From NCBI GenBank assembly GCA_023213395.1, contig CM041465.1, forward strand, positions 24,435,741-24,499,740: a DNA stretch of 64,000 nucleotides, read 5' to 3'. This stretch comes from Cycas panzhihuaensis. Taxonomy: Eukaryota; Cycadophyta. The notes beneath the pieces were generated by a model. The model did not search any database. It had not been told where the DNA came from and saw only the letters and a list, made by a program, of their open reading frames with translations. Each line of letters starts with the position of its first letter. Positions within the stretch are counted from its first letter, which is position 1. Made by a program: the position numbers and the translations under genes. This document shows, piece by piece, positions 34,959 to 48,889 of the stretch.

Positions 34959-37743
34959 TGTTTCCTGGCTACTGAGAATGGATACAGATAGGTTGACTTA
35001 GGTAGGCTTAGCCATGCTTCTCCTTTTTCACTTGCACTATTTCTCTGGAAAGTTTGATAAATGTGTTGCCTCATTGCATAACTGCTTGCTTCATTTTGAT
35101 GATCACTTTGCATTTGTTGCTTGGTCATGCTGCTTGTCGTATTGTGAGCCTATGACGACCTAGCGGGATGTACCTTTCCATAAGGTAGGCATTCCCATGC
35201 CACTTTACAACCCTCTGCGCTGTCTCCACACTGCCCTAAGCCTCATTCGATTTCTATGATCTGTTCATGCCTTGATTTTGAGCTCTTAACATCTCGTTTC
35301 TGGGACCTTTAGCCATTGGTGCTCTTCTTGCCTTTATCCACATGTATTATGGACTGTCTCAGCCACCTAGAAAGGAGGGTCAGCCCTTCCCAGGCCTGCC
35401 ACATAACCTCCGAGGGCTCCTAGAGCCCAGATTTTTGCCATTCTGGATTTCTAGTCCCACACTGCTGTAAACTTAGTGGTATCATGAAGTTTATCGTGGT
35501 ACTGCGAAGTTTACTGTGGTGTGATTGTTGTCAATTCTTTTTTAAAAACTGCCGTGGCGATTCTCATGTTTCCTACAGAATCGCCACATGGCCTCACGTC
35601 CACCTCAGCCCTATTCGCACCCTATTCGCTTGTTTAGGGCTGGGATGGGTATAAATCCCAAAACCCTCATCATTTTACCTCTCTTAGATCATTTTGTGCT
35701 CTTCAACACAACCGTTTCCTACTACAATTTCTTCTCCTCCTCTCTTCCTTCTACAGGTGCATTTGTAGGCTTGCATTTCCTATAACCCCAGGCCAGGATT
35801 CACCTGTAACAACCTTCTTCTACAGTGAGAGGCTTCCCTCCAATCATATCAAGCAAGTTTTTGGTGTTGTTCTTCTCCAACTCGCCCAACAAGTGTCTCC
35901 TTCAACTATCGCTTGGGATATCTCCTGTAAAACCTTACAGGAGTCCTCTTTTCCACTGGTTGCAGGGGAAGACCTGCCCTATATCAGCCTAGCAGGTCCT
36001 CCAAACCCATTTCTCAAGATTTGTGGTATGTTATCTCTATGTTAGACCTATTTCTTGACTTGTTTGCTTGCTTTCTTCAGGTTTGATTGTAGCAAAGCTT
36101 ATTTTCATTGAGTTTGGCTTGTTGCTTCCGAGTTTTCACCTTCCCTCCACTGGTTTCCTTAAGGGACAAGCAGGAGAAGAACCATAAAGGTTGGGTGAAG
36201 AGAGCAAGGCAGGGGGCAGCCCCCACTTAGTCCTACTCTCCAAGGGCAATCCCCTTCCCACCTTTTCTTTTCTTGCTCCATGCTCCTCTTGGGTTAATTA
36301 GGAGTTGGTGAGCCTTAGGCTTGCACTGGATTATCAGCATATGCAGCCCCTTGCTGCACTAGTTCCAAGCTTGCATGCCTCTTATTTGGACCCCCATAGT
36401 GTCCCTAATATTGTTAGGTATCCCTTGGAAACATTGGCAAGGGTTTGTGTACTAGATTGCTGTCCATAGCAACTCCGCACCTTAGACATTTCCCTAATGC
36501 TTTGCCACTTTTATCCTTGTATTTCTTAGCTGTCATTAGTTGTCTCTTACCCTCATCTTGTTGTGTTAGAGAGTTGTATGGAGAACCCAATGGAGGGTTA
36601 GCCATCCTGAGGCTTCCCTTCACTCTATTTTGCTTGATGTACATGCTTGCTTGACAGGGGATTTTGGAGCTCTTTTTACAGTAGTTATTTTCGTAACATT
36701 TTAATATATACATTACACATATGCTTGCATATATATAGCTTTTCTTTTGTAGCCCCTTCTTGGATAAGCCCGTGTATGTGTAGGTTGGTGTAGTGATTTC
36801 TCGCAAATATATAAAGCATCTGGATCTAAGTAAGATCTATCGTCTTTTCCCTTTGCTTTTGCTTTCTTTGATTCTGCTTTCTTTTCACAAAGGGGAAGGT
36901 AAGGAAGCCCCCATCATTCACGTCAAACTTGGTTACACATCCACTGATTAGCGTAAAGACATGTGTTGCATGTAGGTGAGGTCTCCTGTCAACCACTACA
37001 TCTTCCAGGTACGCACATCTTTCTTTAACCCCCCATTCCCCTTTTCACTTTTATTTGGAATCTATGTTTTAGCCAAGTAGGTCATATGAAAGTAAAAAGG
37101 TAAACGGTACTGTTTGTTTGCACTCGTATGCTTACATGTTATATGCTTAACTCATATAGGAAAAGGACATTATAGGAGACGTCCTCTTCCCCTTCCTTTT
37201 CCTACAAAACCTAATATACCCTTTTTGGTTCACTCCATTTGGTATCACTTACTTGTATATGCAGCACTTGTCCCCTTTCCCTTTTTTCATTTTGCTCCTT
37301 GAATTGTTGAAGGAAAACTTGACTAAAGTGCCTCCCTTTTGCTCTTTTTCTCTTTCCCTCTTAGTCATATTTTCTTGACCAAATAACCAAGAGAGACCTG
37401 GCTATACCGTAGGCTTTTGCTTACCTTACCCACGTACGTTTCCCTCCATCATAGGGAAACTTTTAAGGATCCCTCTTTTCCCTTCTGACCATCCAAGGGT
37501 GGGAGGACCTTCCTCTTGAGTCTATCCAGGCTACCCTCCTTATGTGCTCTCTCTCTTTCCTAGATTGAGGGCCACTTCAAGGTAGTTGGGTACCATCTGT
37601 AGGTCCTGAACTTGCACTCCGATGCATGGGGCACCCTGCGTGGTACTTTCTTTGCTTGTAGGTTTTCGCCCACACCTTCGATATCATCATCGACCATCAT
37701 TACTCCTATTGAGCATAGCAATTATTCCGTAGACGCGCATCCA
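34959..37743 (+). repeat. 3' LTR of element C
   Basis: 2785 bp, collinear with 20861-23651, ending GCGCATCCA. It keeps TATAAAT at 35650-35656 and the palindrome cluster at about 35470-35523. The TSD TAGGG follows at 37744. Confidence 0.95.
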
Positions 37744-37748
37744 TAGGG
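37744..37748. repeat. target-site duplication of C (right)
   Basis: TAGGG, identical to 20856-20860. Confidence 0.92.
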
Positions 37749-39356
37749 GTAGATGAGGAATCCCTATGTGAGAGGATAATCATTAAGTTAGATGGAAAGA
37801 TAAGAAGTCAAAAGGCAAGGTGGAATATAAAAAGGGAAAGAAGCTTAGAACCAACTTAAAGGAAGAGGATTTCTAAGAGCCCAACAAGGCAGAGGTTTGG
37901 TAGTAGAAGAGGATGAAAATGATCTGTTATTTATTTCAAATATAGGGAAGAAAGATAAAGGGTATTTGAATACCCTTATCACCATAAGGAATAATCTTGA
38001 AAGTAAGAAGAGCATCTAAGGATAAAGTTATCCCAAAATAAAGATGATAATGAAGGAGTTATAGCAAATGAAAGTGAGAGCTTAATGCTTTGAATAACCA
38101 TAATAGCGCCCAGATGACAACTCATATAAGATAAATGAAAGGTAAAGATAGATGATTATTTATGGTTGTAAACCAACCTTTTCAGGATAAGATATATTCT
38201 GAGAGAAAAGGTATGCAAAGTTATAATTGATGATGGTAATTGTGAAAATACAATCTCTAATAAAATGGTAGAAAAGTTAGGATTAATTTATTTAGCATAT
38301 CTATATCTATACAACATTTCTTAGTTCAAAAATAGAAATGGGGTTACTATTAACAGAAGATGCTTGGTTAAATTTAGTATTAAGAAATTATATAAAGATG
38401 AGATATGGTATGATATGATCCCAATAGATTCATGCCATATATTATTGGGTAAACCATGGTAGTATAATAGGAATGCCTTTCATGATGGTAAGAATAATAC
38501 CTATATATTTTAGAAGAATGGTGTAAAGGTAAGATTATTACTGCTTAAAGAAGAAGGACATATGGAAAGCATGTTCACTACTAAAAAAATTATGAAACAT
38601 ATACAAAAGGCTGGCACTTGTTATGCCTTAATACTAAGATAAATATAGGAGGATAACATAGAGTTATTAAGTGAGGTAGTAGGGTTGTTGGAGGAGGATA
38701 GTGATATTATGCTAGATGAGTTACCTATTGGCTTACCACCCATGAGAGACATTCAACACCAAATTGACGTACTCCTAAGGTTAAGTTTACTAAATCAAAT
38801 AGCTTATTAGTTAAAAATAATGGAGAATAAGGAGTTAAATCGATAAGTCAATGAATTAATGCAAAAGGGAATGGTAAGAGAAAGCTTGAATCCTTATATA
38901 GTTCTAGAATTAGTGACTCCAAAGAAAGATTACTCATGGTGAACGTGTATTCATTCCAAAGTAAACAACAAGATAATAATTAAATACTAGTTCACTATAC
39001 CTCATATGGATGATATATTAGATATATTAATTGGTGCTTTCTACTTTACAAATATAAATCTTAAAAGAAACTATTATTAAATCTAAATTCATAAAGGGGA
39101 TAAATGGAAGATAGCCTTCAAGACAAGGGACAGATTATATGAATGGCTAATCATGCCATTCAGGATGTCAGATACCCTAAGCATATTTATGAGGTTAATG
39201 AATACTATATTATGACTATTCATTAGTAAGTTTGTAGTGTGTATTTTGATGATACTCTTATTTTTAGTAAGACTAAGGAGGAGCACATAATGCACTTAAG
39301 GATGTTGCTTAAAGTGTTAAGGAGAAAGAAGTTATATGTAAATATGAAGTGTAAGT
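37749..39356 (+). pseudogene. gag end, protease and RT of chromovirus-like element A
   Basis: The protease region reads VIIDDGNCENTISNKMVEKLGL (around 38222-38285) and DSCHILLGKPW (about 38430-38460). The linker has LPIGLPPMRDIQHQID (about 38723-38770). RT reads ELMQKGMVRESLNPY, WKIAFKTRDRLYEWLIMPF and FMRLMNTIL. The protease triad reads D-D-G rather than the usual DSG. Stops and indels are frequent. This sequence type is that of plant chromoviruses of the CRM/Galadriel kind (from memory). It is cut by C on the left and by B on the right, within RT. Confidence 0.85.
39352..39356. repeat. target-site duplication of B (left)
   Basis: TAAGT. The right copy at 56201-56205 reads CAAGT, one transition apart. 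Confidence 0.75.
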
Positions 39357-42051
39357 TATTTCCCAGCTTCTGGGAATGGATACGGAGTGGTTGACTTAGG
39401 TAAGTATATGTATGTTTCTCATCTTATTATTGTTTTCTTTTGTGAGGAATACTTGCTTGCATGCTACATCTTTGTAGATGGTTTTGTGTCATCTACACTC
39501 ATTTAGCCTATGATGACTATAGCGGGGGGACATTCCTAGCAAATGTGACACCCCGGTGGCTCCGTCACTTCCCACATTTAGCCCTACTCACCTTAAGACC
39601 CACTTGGTTCATGTCATGCTTGCCCATGTGATGACCCATCATCATCTGGTTGACTTGTCACACCTTTGAGTCCCATTGTTACTCCCCATGGCCCATTTGC
39701 TTATGCGCCTGCAGGCGGTGGGCTGCCCTGTCGACCTCCTAGGTCACTGGACCATAGCCCAGACTGGTTGTTTGGGCCAGTTTTGGCCTCTGGTCCCACA
39801 CCACGATAGGTTTTGCAGTACCACAAAGTTTACCATGGTACCATGAAGTTTACCATGGTGCGACTGTCATGACTTGTTTTTAAAAAAACGGCCATGGCAA
39901 TTCTTGCATTTATTACAGAATTGCCACGTGTCTCACGACTCAACCCACCACCAATCGAGCCCTAATCACTTGATTAGTGTTGGGGCTAGGTATTTAAGTC
40001 TTACCCAACTCATTTTTAGGGATCTTTTTTGGCTCATTTTAGAAGGATCACAAGGAAAACACCCTGTTGTCTGCTATCTCCTATTGCTCCACTACTGTTC
40101 CAGGACCTGCAACCACTCTCCAGTGCCTAGCTCTCCTTTGGCTCAGCTGTGACATCTTCACAGCCCCTTGCACGCCTTGGAGAGGGCCTCCTTGAAGAGT
40201 TTCCAGGACCTCTTTGCCTAGGCATCCATCAAGCGGTCTCAAGTGCAGGACTTTCCTTCATCCATCTTAGCAGGGACACCATACCTGCTGCTCTACAGCT
40301 TTTCTTCAGATTTCTTAGCCTCTTATCAGTAGGTTTTGATAGAGGAAAATGCCTCCCATCTTCTCCAAAGGTATTTATTGGTCTAAGGCCTCAGTTTTTA
40401 CATGGTTTATTCTAGCTTGTCTTGTTTTACTTTTGGAGGTTACTTCTTGCCTTTATCTTGGATTGTTTCCCCTACTATTTAGGCTTCTCTTCCTGCATTT
40501 CACCCCTAGGACAGTAGCTAAAGTGGGTTGCATAAGGTTTGGTATAGAGCTGGGTAGATTTCGCACCACCCTCACGTTCCCTAAGAGGCTCCCGCCCTCC
40601 AAACCTTCTTCTTTGTCCCCGCGCTACTCTTGGAGTGGGGTTAAGGGTAGAAGCCTGTTTCCAGCCACTGAAATTAGCGTTTGCACCTGTTGCAATGCTG
40701 GTTTGCAGGCCTATATCTTCTATCCGGGTAATGCATAAGCCCCAGCTACTTATCTCTAACTCAACCTTATTCTTAGCAACCCAGTTTGCTTCCCATAACA
40801 CTCTAGTTTGTTGGGGATCTCTTTGAGCTTCCTTGTACTTTTGTTGTCTCCATTTGTAGCCCCTTTATACAACCCTATCCTCATTGCCTTGTGGCTTCTT
40901 GAGGGAAGGTAGGGTTACTCTTTGTGGGAGGTGGGCCACTGCGAGGCTTGCCAACTTATCTATCATTCATTTGGATAGTTTTCATTATAGTTTATTATTG
41001 TGATCTTGTGGCTCATGAATGCTAATATATATGTATAGAGGCTTGTTTTTGGTACATACATACATGTTTTGTTAGGGTTCCACTTTGTATTATTAGCACC
41101 CTTTCTCTGGAAAGGGATACTCTCACTTACTTGCAGGTACATGGAGGATGCAAAGGACTCATCCTTTTCCTCTTTCTAGGGTAAGTGCATGTGCTCATTT
41201 TTATTGTAGCACTTCATTTGTTGTTATCACTGTCTTTTCTGCCTTTCTTGGCACTCTTGTGTCGCTTCCAGGGAAGGTAAGGAAGCCCCACACTTCGCTC
41301 TACCATGACCCCTCTCTCTCACCGTGCTTTGTGGAGCGATCTTGGACACCTTGTGGGAATGCTGCCACTTGAATCGCGTCTCCATTACGGGTATATGCCT
41401 TTGCTTCATTTTTGTTCTCTTTCTTTTAGGAGTTCTTGCATGGTAGTAATTAGATCACTTGAAAGGAAAAGGGAAATTGTTTCTTCTTTTGGTTTATATT
41501 AGGTTTAACACCTTTATACATTGCATCTATTGTAGGAAAAGGTTTTAGGAAGACCTTCTTCCTAACCTTTTCCCTTTAGTTTGTAAGCTTTGCCTTTGCC
41601 GTCTTAGCTTGCATTAGTTTTGCCCCGTTTGCTTGTGTACCTTTAGTACTCTCACCCTTCTTGATTACTCGTCACATTTCCCCTTGGTTTCCTCCACTCA
41701 CCTGAGCAACCAAGGGAGCCTCAACTGTAGGTTATTCACCTACTTGTTTCCCTCTGCTACAAGGGACCCTTGAGGGTTTCTCTCTTTCCCCTTCTGGCCA
41801 TCCAAGGGTGGGAGGACCCTTCTTCAAGATCCATCCTGGCTACTCTTCTACCTCCTCTTTTCCTAGTGGAAGTGGGAACCCCCTTTTGGTAGCTAGATAC
41901 CATTCGCAGATCTCGAACTTGCACTCCAGTGCACGGGGTGCCCTGCGTGGTATTTACCTTGCTCGTAGGTTCTTATCCACGCTCGATAGTGCCATTGATC
42001 ACCCTCATCATTCCTACTTAGTTAGGTAGCTATCTTGCAGATGCGCATCCA
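39357..42051 (+). repeat. 5' LTR of element B
   Basis: 2695 bp. Palindrome cluster at about 39805-39850; perfect 10-bp inverted repeat TGGCAATTCT/AGAATTGCCA at 39895-39904 and 39917-39926, overlapping a G-box CACGTG (39925-39930); TATA-like TATTTAAG at 39991-39998. It ends GCGCATCCA. Confidence 0.93.
39991..39998 (+). promoter_or_regulatory. TATA-like box in LTR of B
   Basis: TATTTAAG, also at 54120-54127 in the 3' LTR. It occupies the position of TATAAAT in C (35650-35656), downstream of the conserved hairpin. It probably positions the start of the element RNA. Confidence 0.55.
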
Positions 42052-42070
42052 CTGGCGACCATACTGGGGA
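42052..42070 (+). other. primer binding site of element B
   Basis: CTGGCGACCATACTGGGGA immediately inside the 5' LTR. It is the best preserved of the three Tat-type primer sites here. Confidence 0.8.
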
Positions 42071-45000
42071 TCTGCCAGTAAGGGAGCTAGTCTCCACTCT
42101 TTTTTGTTAGTATTGCTACTTGCTTGTGGTTTATCCCACTTCATTTCCTTCATTGGGCAGCCCCCAATGTGCACTCCTTCTTGCCCTTTCTTTCTTTTAA
42201 AGTGGCAGTTGGCTTTGTATGTGATGCTTTTCTCGTCATTTACGTGGCTTACCCCAATTGTTAGAAGATCCCAGGTATCATCCTCTTCCATCGTCAGATT
42301 CTGATTTGACCATGGAAGGATACCCTTCTGACTGGGCCTATCACACCTTAGCCTCAAGAACTCATGAGTTTCCCCCTTCTATTCTGGGATCCACCCACGA
42401 GGGTGATGATCCCATTTGCTACCCGATTGACCAACATCACCTGCTTGACACCCATCCTTCTACTCATACGGTAGAAGGATCCTTTCCTCTTGAGATTTAC
42501 CACTCAGTTAATGATTCTTATGAGGAACGTCCCAAGGGATCTACTTCATTTGAGGTCCTATCTACCTCTTACAACCATGTAGATACCCCTCCCGCTGACG
42601 TGGTTGAAGCTTTTAACGAGTGCTATTGTGCCGCTCATTTTCAACCACATCCTAGATGGTTTGAAGATGCCTTCCATGGGGTAGCCCCTTCCTCGTCTGC
42701 TCCTCCCCCATTTTCTTCATCCTCATCTGCTTGTCCTGTAACAACCAATCCTTTTGTGCCTACACATTCATCCCGTTCCATCCCTATTACTGTTTCGAGG
42801 ATGCATGTTGCACCTTCTATCCCTCGTTATGGTCCTTGTGCTTCGGGACCTTCTTGCGGTATGTCCTTCCCTTAGTTGAAGGTTAGCATACCCGTTCCTA
42901 GCCAAACTAACGTGTCATCCCCTAATGTGGTGCATACTTCCTCTAGTAGGCCTGTTGGTCCTACTAATTCTTCAGCCATTAGTCATATGGGACTCACTCC
43001 CACATACCCTCAAAACCAACCTATTGGCCCTTCCTTTTACATACCCCTAGGTTATACTTCTCTACCTTGGGGGCAAGGTAAAGGGAACCACCTCCCAGCT
43101 TATGGGGTGGACCTGCTACACCCATATGGGATTGCTCCACCTACGGGTGGCCCATATGGGAAAAACCTGGTTCCACACCCTCCTTTCCCATCATCTAGCA
43201 CAGTCCCTTTTGTCGTGCCTTTGCAAGGGAACCCGACTCCCTTTCAAGGCACTTATCCTCAAGCTCCCTTCTAGCAAGGGGCATTTCCTCAAGGAGGGAT
43301 AAGTTTGCCACCCCTATCTGTTCCTTGCTCACTACCTACTACATCATTCGTTGATCCTACGGTCCAGGCAAGGGCGCGTCCCTTCATGGACTATAGGTCA
43401 ACACCTTTATCTATTGAGGCATTAAGAACTAATCTACCACCTCATCCTCTCGAAGTTCCTAAATTTGACGAAACTTCCTCGCAAGACCTAGCAGAACACG
43501 TGCATAGTTTTTCTATGGCATGTATTGATTACCGGGCTTACGACCATATCTTAATGAAATTATTTCCACGATCTTTGCAGGGCGATGACCTTAAGTGGTT
43601 TTATCACCTCCTTACCCACTCTATCTTTTTATTCTAGCAATTGGTGGACGAATTCATCAACTACTTTGATGTAGCTCGTCCATTTGAAAGCGGAATGAAA
43701 TCCCTCCTATCGCTCAAACAAGGTCGCGATGAGATGAATCATGACTTTGTGTGATGATTCCACAACCTTCTTTACTCCACTAAGGCCACGTTACCTAAGG
43801 TGTTGAAGAAAGACCTTTTCATTAATGCACTTCATCCTGAAGTACATGTGGAAGTCCTTAAAATGAGGGCGACTACATGCGACTCTGCGATTACGAAGTG
43901 CTTAGCATTAAAGGCTATTGAGATCCAGGCTGGACTTAAGAAGCCTCCCAAGCCCTCACAACGATGTGAGGCACCACCTCCAACTAAGGATACTAAACCC
44001 CAATAATCCTCCAGGTCTTCTTCCCATCCAACTAAGAAGACCTTAGACCCCCTTACATCCACCATATGTTCGTTCAAATGTACGGTGAAGGAACTCAAGT
44101 TACAAGCTCCTTCATCTCCAACATCTAACAAATAGATTCAACAAACAACCCAAGCTTCCCTTCCCAGGGGTGGAAATGCCCAGTCCTCTCTAACGAGGAA
44201 GACAAATCCCTCACTTGAGAAGAATTGGTGCTCCATTCATGGGGAGTGCTTCTATGATGACTTACGTTGTAGGGCCTAACATCCCAAGGATGCCCCTCAA
44301 CATAACTCCTCCTCTAAACGAGCCTCAAGGCCTAATTTAGACCAACCACTTCACAAGGATTCATTCCCCAAACATGGGGAACGTGATCGCAACACTTAAT
44401 CCAAGAATAACTAGAACTGAGGAAGATCGTCAAATTCCTGTCCTACCCGCGATAAAGGGAAGGGCACCCAGGATTCGTCCTCTTCCTCCCATTCCCCTAA
44501 CTGTCGCATCCCATCACCTTTGTAGCCCCAGAATAAAGGGAAGAAGGTGATCCAAATTATTGAGGCTACTCCTTCATATGCCCTTGCCCAGTCTCAAGCT
44601 GCCAAAGAAGCAGCCGGTGCTTCTTCCTCTACTCCTTCTGATCCTCTTCCAGAGAACCCTCCCCCGAGAGTACCTCTCTTCCCCAAAGCCATTCCTGTGC
44701 ACCTGGGTCGTTACAATTTTTGAAGGGCACTTACCCAACCTACCGCGAAGGGTAAGCCTTTCTCCATCGTGGATGAGCTTCATACCATTACTACAGGAAT
44801 GTCCTTGATGGGCGTTTTGAGGAGTTGTCCCGAGCAGCAGGCTCTCTTCTTGGAAGCTTTAGGATCAAATGATACGCTTGTCCATGCTTTGGGTATCACC
44901 CAAAGTCATGATCCCATTATTTCTTTTGACCCTAAGGACCTTCCTCCCGCATATGAAAGGGAATGTCAATGGAACTTCCCATTCACTATTACCATCGATA

Positions 45001-46329
45001 CACCCAATTGTACCCTACAAAGGACTGTTGTCAACAATGGTTCTTCCGTGAATGCCATGCCCTTGCGTGTCATGCAAGAGCTTGGTATTTCTACCTTGGA
45101 ACCTGTTCCATGTTGATGCCAAGGTTATGATGGTAGCAAGAAGACCCCATTGGGATCTGTGGCGATTTCGCTCACCCTCGAGGGTAAGACTGTCCTTGCT
45201 GATGTTGTAGTCCTCAACATCGACGTTGACTATAACATTCTCTTAGGTCGACCATGGCTTGACCAGATGAGAGCCATGTGTTTGACTCTCTAGAGACAAC
45301 TTAAATTCGTCCACGATGGACGAATGAGGGTTGTTCCCTGTGAATGCCCACTTGCTAAACAAACCTGTCTTGTTAATCAGGCAAGCCAAGGCCTTTCTAT
45401 TCATGCCTTAGCTTGCTCCATTGGTATACCCAATCCATCTGAAGAAGATCCCGCATCTTCTTTTCCTAGTCTCACGTGTTTCACTCCTATTAGTATTGGG
45501 AGCTATGGGTACCTCACCTTATTTAGTGACGATGAGTCGCACAACAAGGACGAGGATTGTCTCCACCTTGTCTCTTTCCTCTGCACCAGTAGGTCACACC
45601 CATCCCATTCTAGATCTCCATCTAGAACCTCTCATATTGGTGAGACCAGCCACTCCTATGTGTCGCATGTCATTACTCGTGTTGACTCGTCTGTCATCAG
45701 TTCTTCCCCTTCATCACCCCCTGCAGATGATGGCTTCGAAGTACTGCCTTTCACTTCTTCTGAGGAGCCCCCTTTTGACTCTCTCTTAGAGTCTTACGAG
45801 GAAGATGGACAACCCAATGACCATCACAGTCTCGTTGCCTCCACTTCCTCTAGCACTTCATCTACTCAGAGTAAGGTAATCTATGGGATGGATTACTTTA
45901 AGGATGATGAAGCCTTGCTCGAGCACTTAGCGAGCTTCGCGCCTAACTTGTCTTCTGGTCAACATAGGCTTGGCCACCAGAAGATCCTTGCGATTGGGTC
46001 CACACTCGTCGACCCAATCCCATCCCCTATTCCATCTCCTCTCATTAACCTTGCCCCTCTCCACTTCGAGGAGGGGAATGCCATGTGCATGGGGGCAACC
46101 TAAGACATAGTCTTAGCCCCTAACAAGGTCATTAAGGTTGGGATGGAATGCTCTCCTGATGAGGTAAGAGAATATTCCCTTTTGTTCCAAGAGTTTTGGG
46201 ACATTTTCACATGGGATTATGCTGACATGAAGAGAATTGACCCCTCCATTATCACCCATAATCTCACCACCATCCCTGGTGCCTGCCCCGTGCACTAGAA
46301 GCAGCATCCCCTTACCCTAAGCTCCCAGC

Positions 46330-47480
46330 CACCATTAAGATGGAGGTTGAAAAGCTCTTGGACATTGGACTCATTACTTCCATTGATTACCTTAAGTAGG
46401 TCTCCAACATTATCCTTGTTGCTAAAAAGAACGGGGCCATCCGCATATGCGTCAACTTCCGTGACATTAATAACACTTGTCCTAAGGACAACTTTCCACT
46501 TCCCTTCATTGATCAAATCATTGATCGAACCACTGGATTCGAAGTCATGTCCTTAATGGACAGCTTCGTTGGTTATAACTAGATCCAAATATCTCCCGAA
46601 GACCGCCACAAGATGGCCTTCACTATACCATGGGGTACCTTTGCCTACAAGGCAATGCCCTTTGGCCTTAAAAATGCCAGTGCTACTTATCAAAGAGTAA
46701 TACATTTCATCTTCCATGACCTCATTAATAACACATTGGAGGTCTTCATAGATGACATGATAGGTCTCTCACGTGTTAGGGCCCATCATCCCTCTGACTT
46801 ACAGGTTATCTTCTCATGATATTGCAAGTATTATGTTAGCCTGAACCCGCTCAAGTGTGTGTTTGCCATTACTTTGGGCAAACTCCTTGGATTTCTTGTG
46901 TCCAAACAAGGAATCCAAATTGATCCTGACAAGGTCAGGGCAATCCTTGATACGTCACCTCCTAGAACCCAATGGTAGATCAAGTCATTTCTGGGTAGGC
47001 TTAGTTTTCTCAAGCGCTTCTTGGCAGACTTCGCCATAAGTGCTAAACCTCTTACAAACCTATTGAAGAAGGGAGCTCTTTTTGTTTAGTCTGACAAGAC
47101 CCAACAAGCCTTCAAAGGACTCAAGGAAGCCCTTGCTTCTGCTCCTACACTAGCGGCCCCTCGCTTCGATAGGCCCTTTGTTCTGTATACCTTGGTGATT
47201 GACGAGTCCTTGGGTGCTATGTTAGCTTAGGAGAATGATTCAAGAACCAAGAGGGCTATTTATTTCATCAGTTGCACTATCATGGCTGCTGAACTTAACT
47301 ACTGTCCTGCCAAGAAGGAGTGTCTCTCCTTAGTCCACGAGACTAAGAAGTTTAGACACTACTTGCTTGGTAATACCACCAAGGTGATAATCCAGTCTAA
47401 TCCCTTGCGATACCTACTCACTCGTTCATATTTGACAGGTAGGGCTGGTCGTTGGGCCATCCTACTTCAAGAATTTGACC
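46330..47480 (+). pseudogene. reverse transcriptase and RNase H of element B
   Basis: RT: AIRICVNFRDINNTCPKDNF, LMDSFVGYN, WGTFAYKAMPFGLKNASATY and the catalytic FIDDMIGLS (about 46745-46772). RNase H follows the connection and shows AELNYCPAKKECLSLVH and TKVIIQSNPLRYLLT. Several TAG stops at CAG or TGG positions. Confidence 0.88.
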
Positions 47481-47799
47481 TTCATATCATTAACCGAAAA
47501 TCAAAGAAGGGAATGGTGGTGGTCGAGCAGCTTGCGGATGCCCCTATTCCTAACTCCTTTGATACTCCTATCGATGATTCCCTCCTTGATGAGTCCATCT
47601 TGATAATTCAGGATGTCTCTCCTTATCCACTCATCGACAATGAGTGGTATGATGACATAGTGTGGTATCTCACGCAGCAGCAGTACCGCCTTGATGCTAG
47701 TAGTAAAGTTAGATCTCGCATCTAAACTTCTACTAGGCAATACTTCCTTATGGATGAAGTACTGTACAAGAGGTCCTTTGATGGGATCCTCCTCCGCTG

Positions 47800-48889
47800 C
47801 ATCACTACTGATGAAGCTGACCAAATACTTCATGAATGCCACCATGGTATTTGTGGGGGTCACTTTGGGGGCTAGTCTATGGCTCAAAGGATCCTTCACA
47901 TGGGTTATTTTTGGCCGTCCCTTTTCAAGGACACCCACACTTTTGCCCTGAGATGTTAGTGATGTCAGGAACATGCCAACATCTCCCATGTGCCTTCTGA
48001 GGCCCTTCATCCCATTATTTCTCCATGGCCTTTCACTCAATGGGGGCTAGACCTCATTGGGGCTATCTCTCCACCTTTGTCATTGCAGCACAAGTTTATC
48101 TTGACTGCCACATAATACTTCACCAAATGGGCAGAGGCCATTCCCCTAATCACCACTCCTGGTAAAACGATAGCCACCTTCATTTACCAGCACATCATTT
48201 GTCGTTTCAGGATCCCTGGCGTCCTAATCATTGACAATGGAACCCCCTTTTGTAATAAGGAGATGGATGAGCTTTGCGAGTAGTTCAAGATTTCTCACAA
48301 AACGTTTTCTCCTTACTATCCCCAGGCAAATGGTCAGGTAGAGTCATTCAATAAGACTCTCATCAATATCCTAAAGAAAACTGTTGCTCAGTCTCAAAGA
48401 GACAGGCACCTTCAGCTGCCTTCCACTTTGTGGGCTTACCACACCTCTATCTATTCTGCCACGGGAATGACCCCATTCTCCCTGGCCTATGGTATCGAGG
48501 CAGTACTCCCATTGGAGGTAGAGATTCTTTCTCTGTGAGTCTCTCTTCGAGGTCTCATTGACGAGGAGTCGATCCATCAGGCTTGCCTTCTGGACCTCAA
48601 AGCTTTGGACGAGAGACGTTTAGCTGCTTATCAGGCTAACCTGGCATCCAAAGCTTGCTCACAAAGGACCTACGATAAACATCTTTGTTCTCATCCTTTG
48701 TTTCCTGGGGACCATGTCCTCAAATTAGAATATCTTCATGACCGTTTGGCCAAATTCAAACCTAGATGGGTTGGCCCTTTTGTCATTATCGAGACCCTCG
48801 ATAATGGTGCTTATAGGATTGCCACCCTAGAAGGTCTTGAGTTTGAGAAAGCTATTAATGGGAAATTCCTTAAGAAGTTCTACTCATGA
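47800..48889 (+). pseudogene. integrase of element B
   Basis: Catalytic Asp in WGLDLIG (about 48040), Asp in LIIDNGTPF (about 48226-48255) and Glu in NGQVESFN (about 48330-48352). ATGMTPFSLAYGIEAVLPLE precedes a C-terminal half matching that of C. N-terminal zinc residues CHHGICGG are visible near 47840. Three or four stops interrupt it. No chromodomain. Confidence 0.88.

Larger units (their letters stand above)
20861..37743 (+). mobile_element. Tat-type Ty3/gypsy element C, complete
   Basis: 16,883 bp bounded by LTRs 20861-23651 and 34959-37743, with TSD TAGGG at 20856-20860 and 37744-37748. Order: LTR, primer site, gag-protease-RT-RNase H-integrase (one frame originally), antisense spliced gene, archaeal-type RNase H, polypurine tract, LTR. 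It splits the gag of element A. Its LTRs differ at roughly one base in eight over the first 200 bases I compared by eye, so the insertion is old. Confidence 0.95.
42219..48889 (+). pseudogene. gag-pol polyprotein of element B (decayed)
   Basis: The start ATG at 42219 aligns with that of C, but the next codon is a stop (TGA for an expected Arg). The stop after EKAINGKFLKKFYS is at 48887-48889. Gag through protease lies in one frame to about 46300; a one-base loss near 46310 shifts the rest, all of which shares the second frame. The ancestor therefore had a single gag-pol frame of about 2200 codons. Longest open pieces are 259 codons (45324-46103) and 205 (42258-42875). The gag knuckle reads CSIHGECFYDDLRC (44230-44275), second His lost. 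The protease has NNG (about 45033). Confidence 0.92.
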
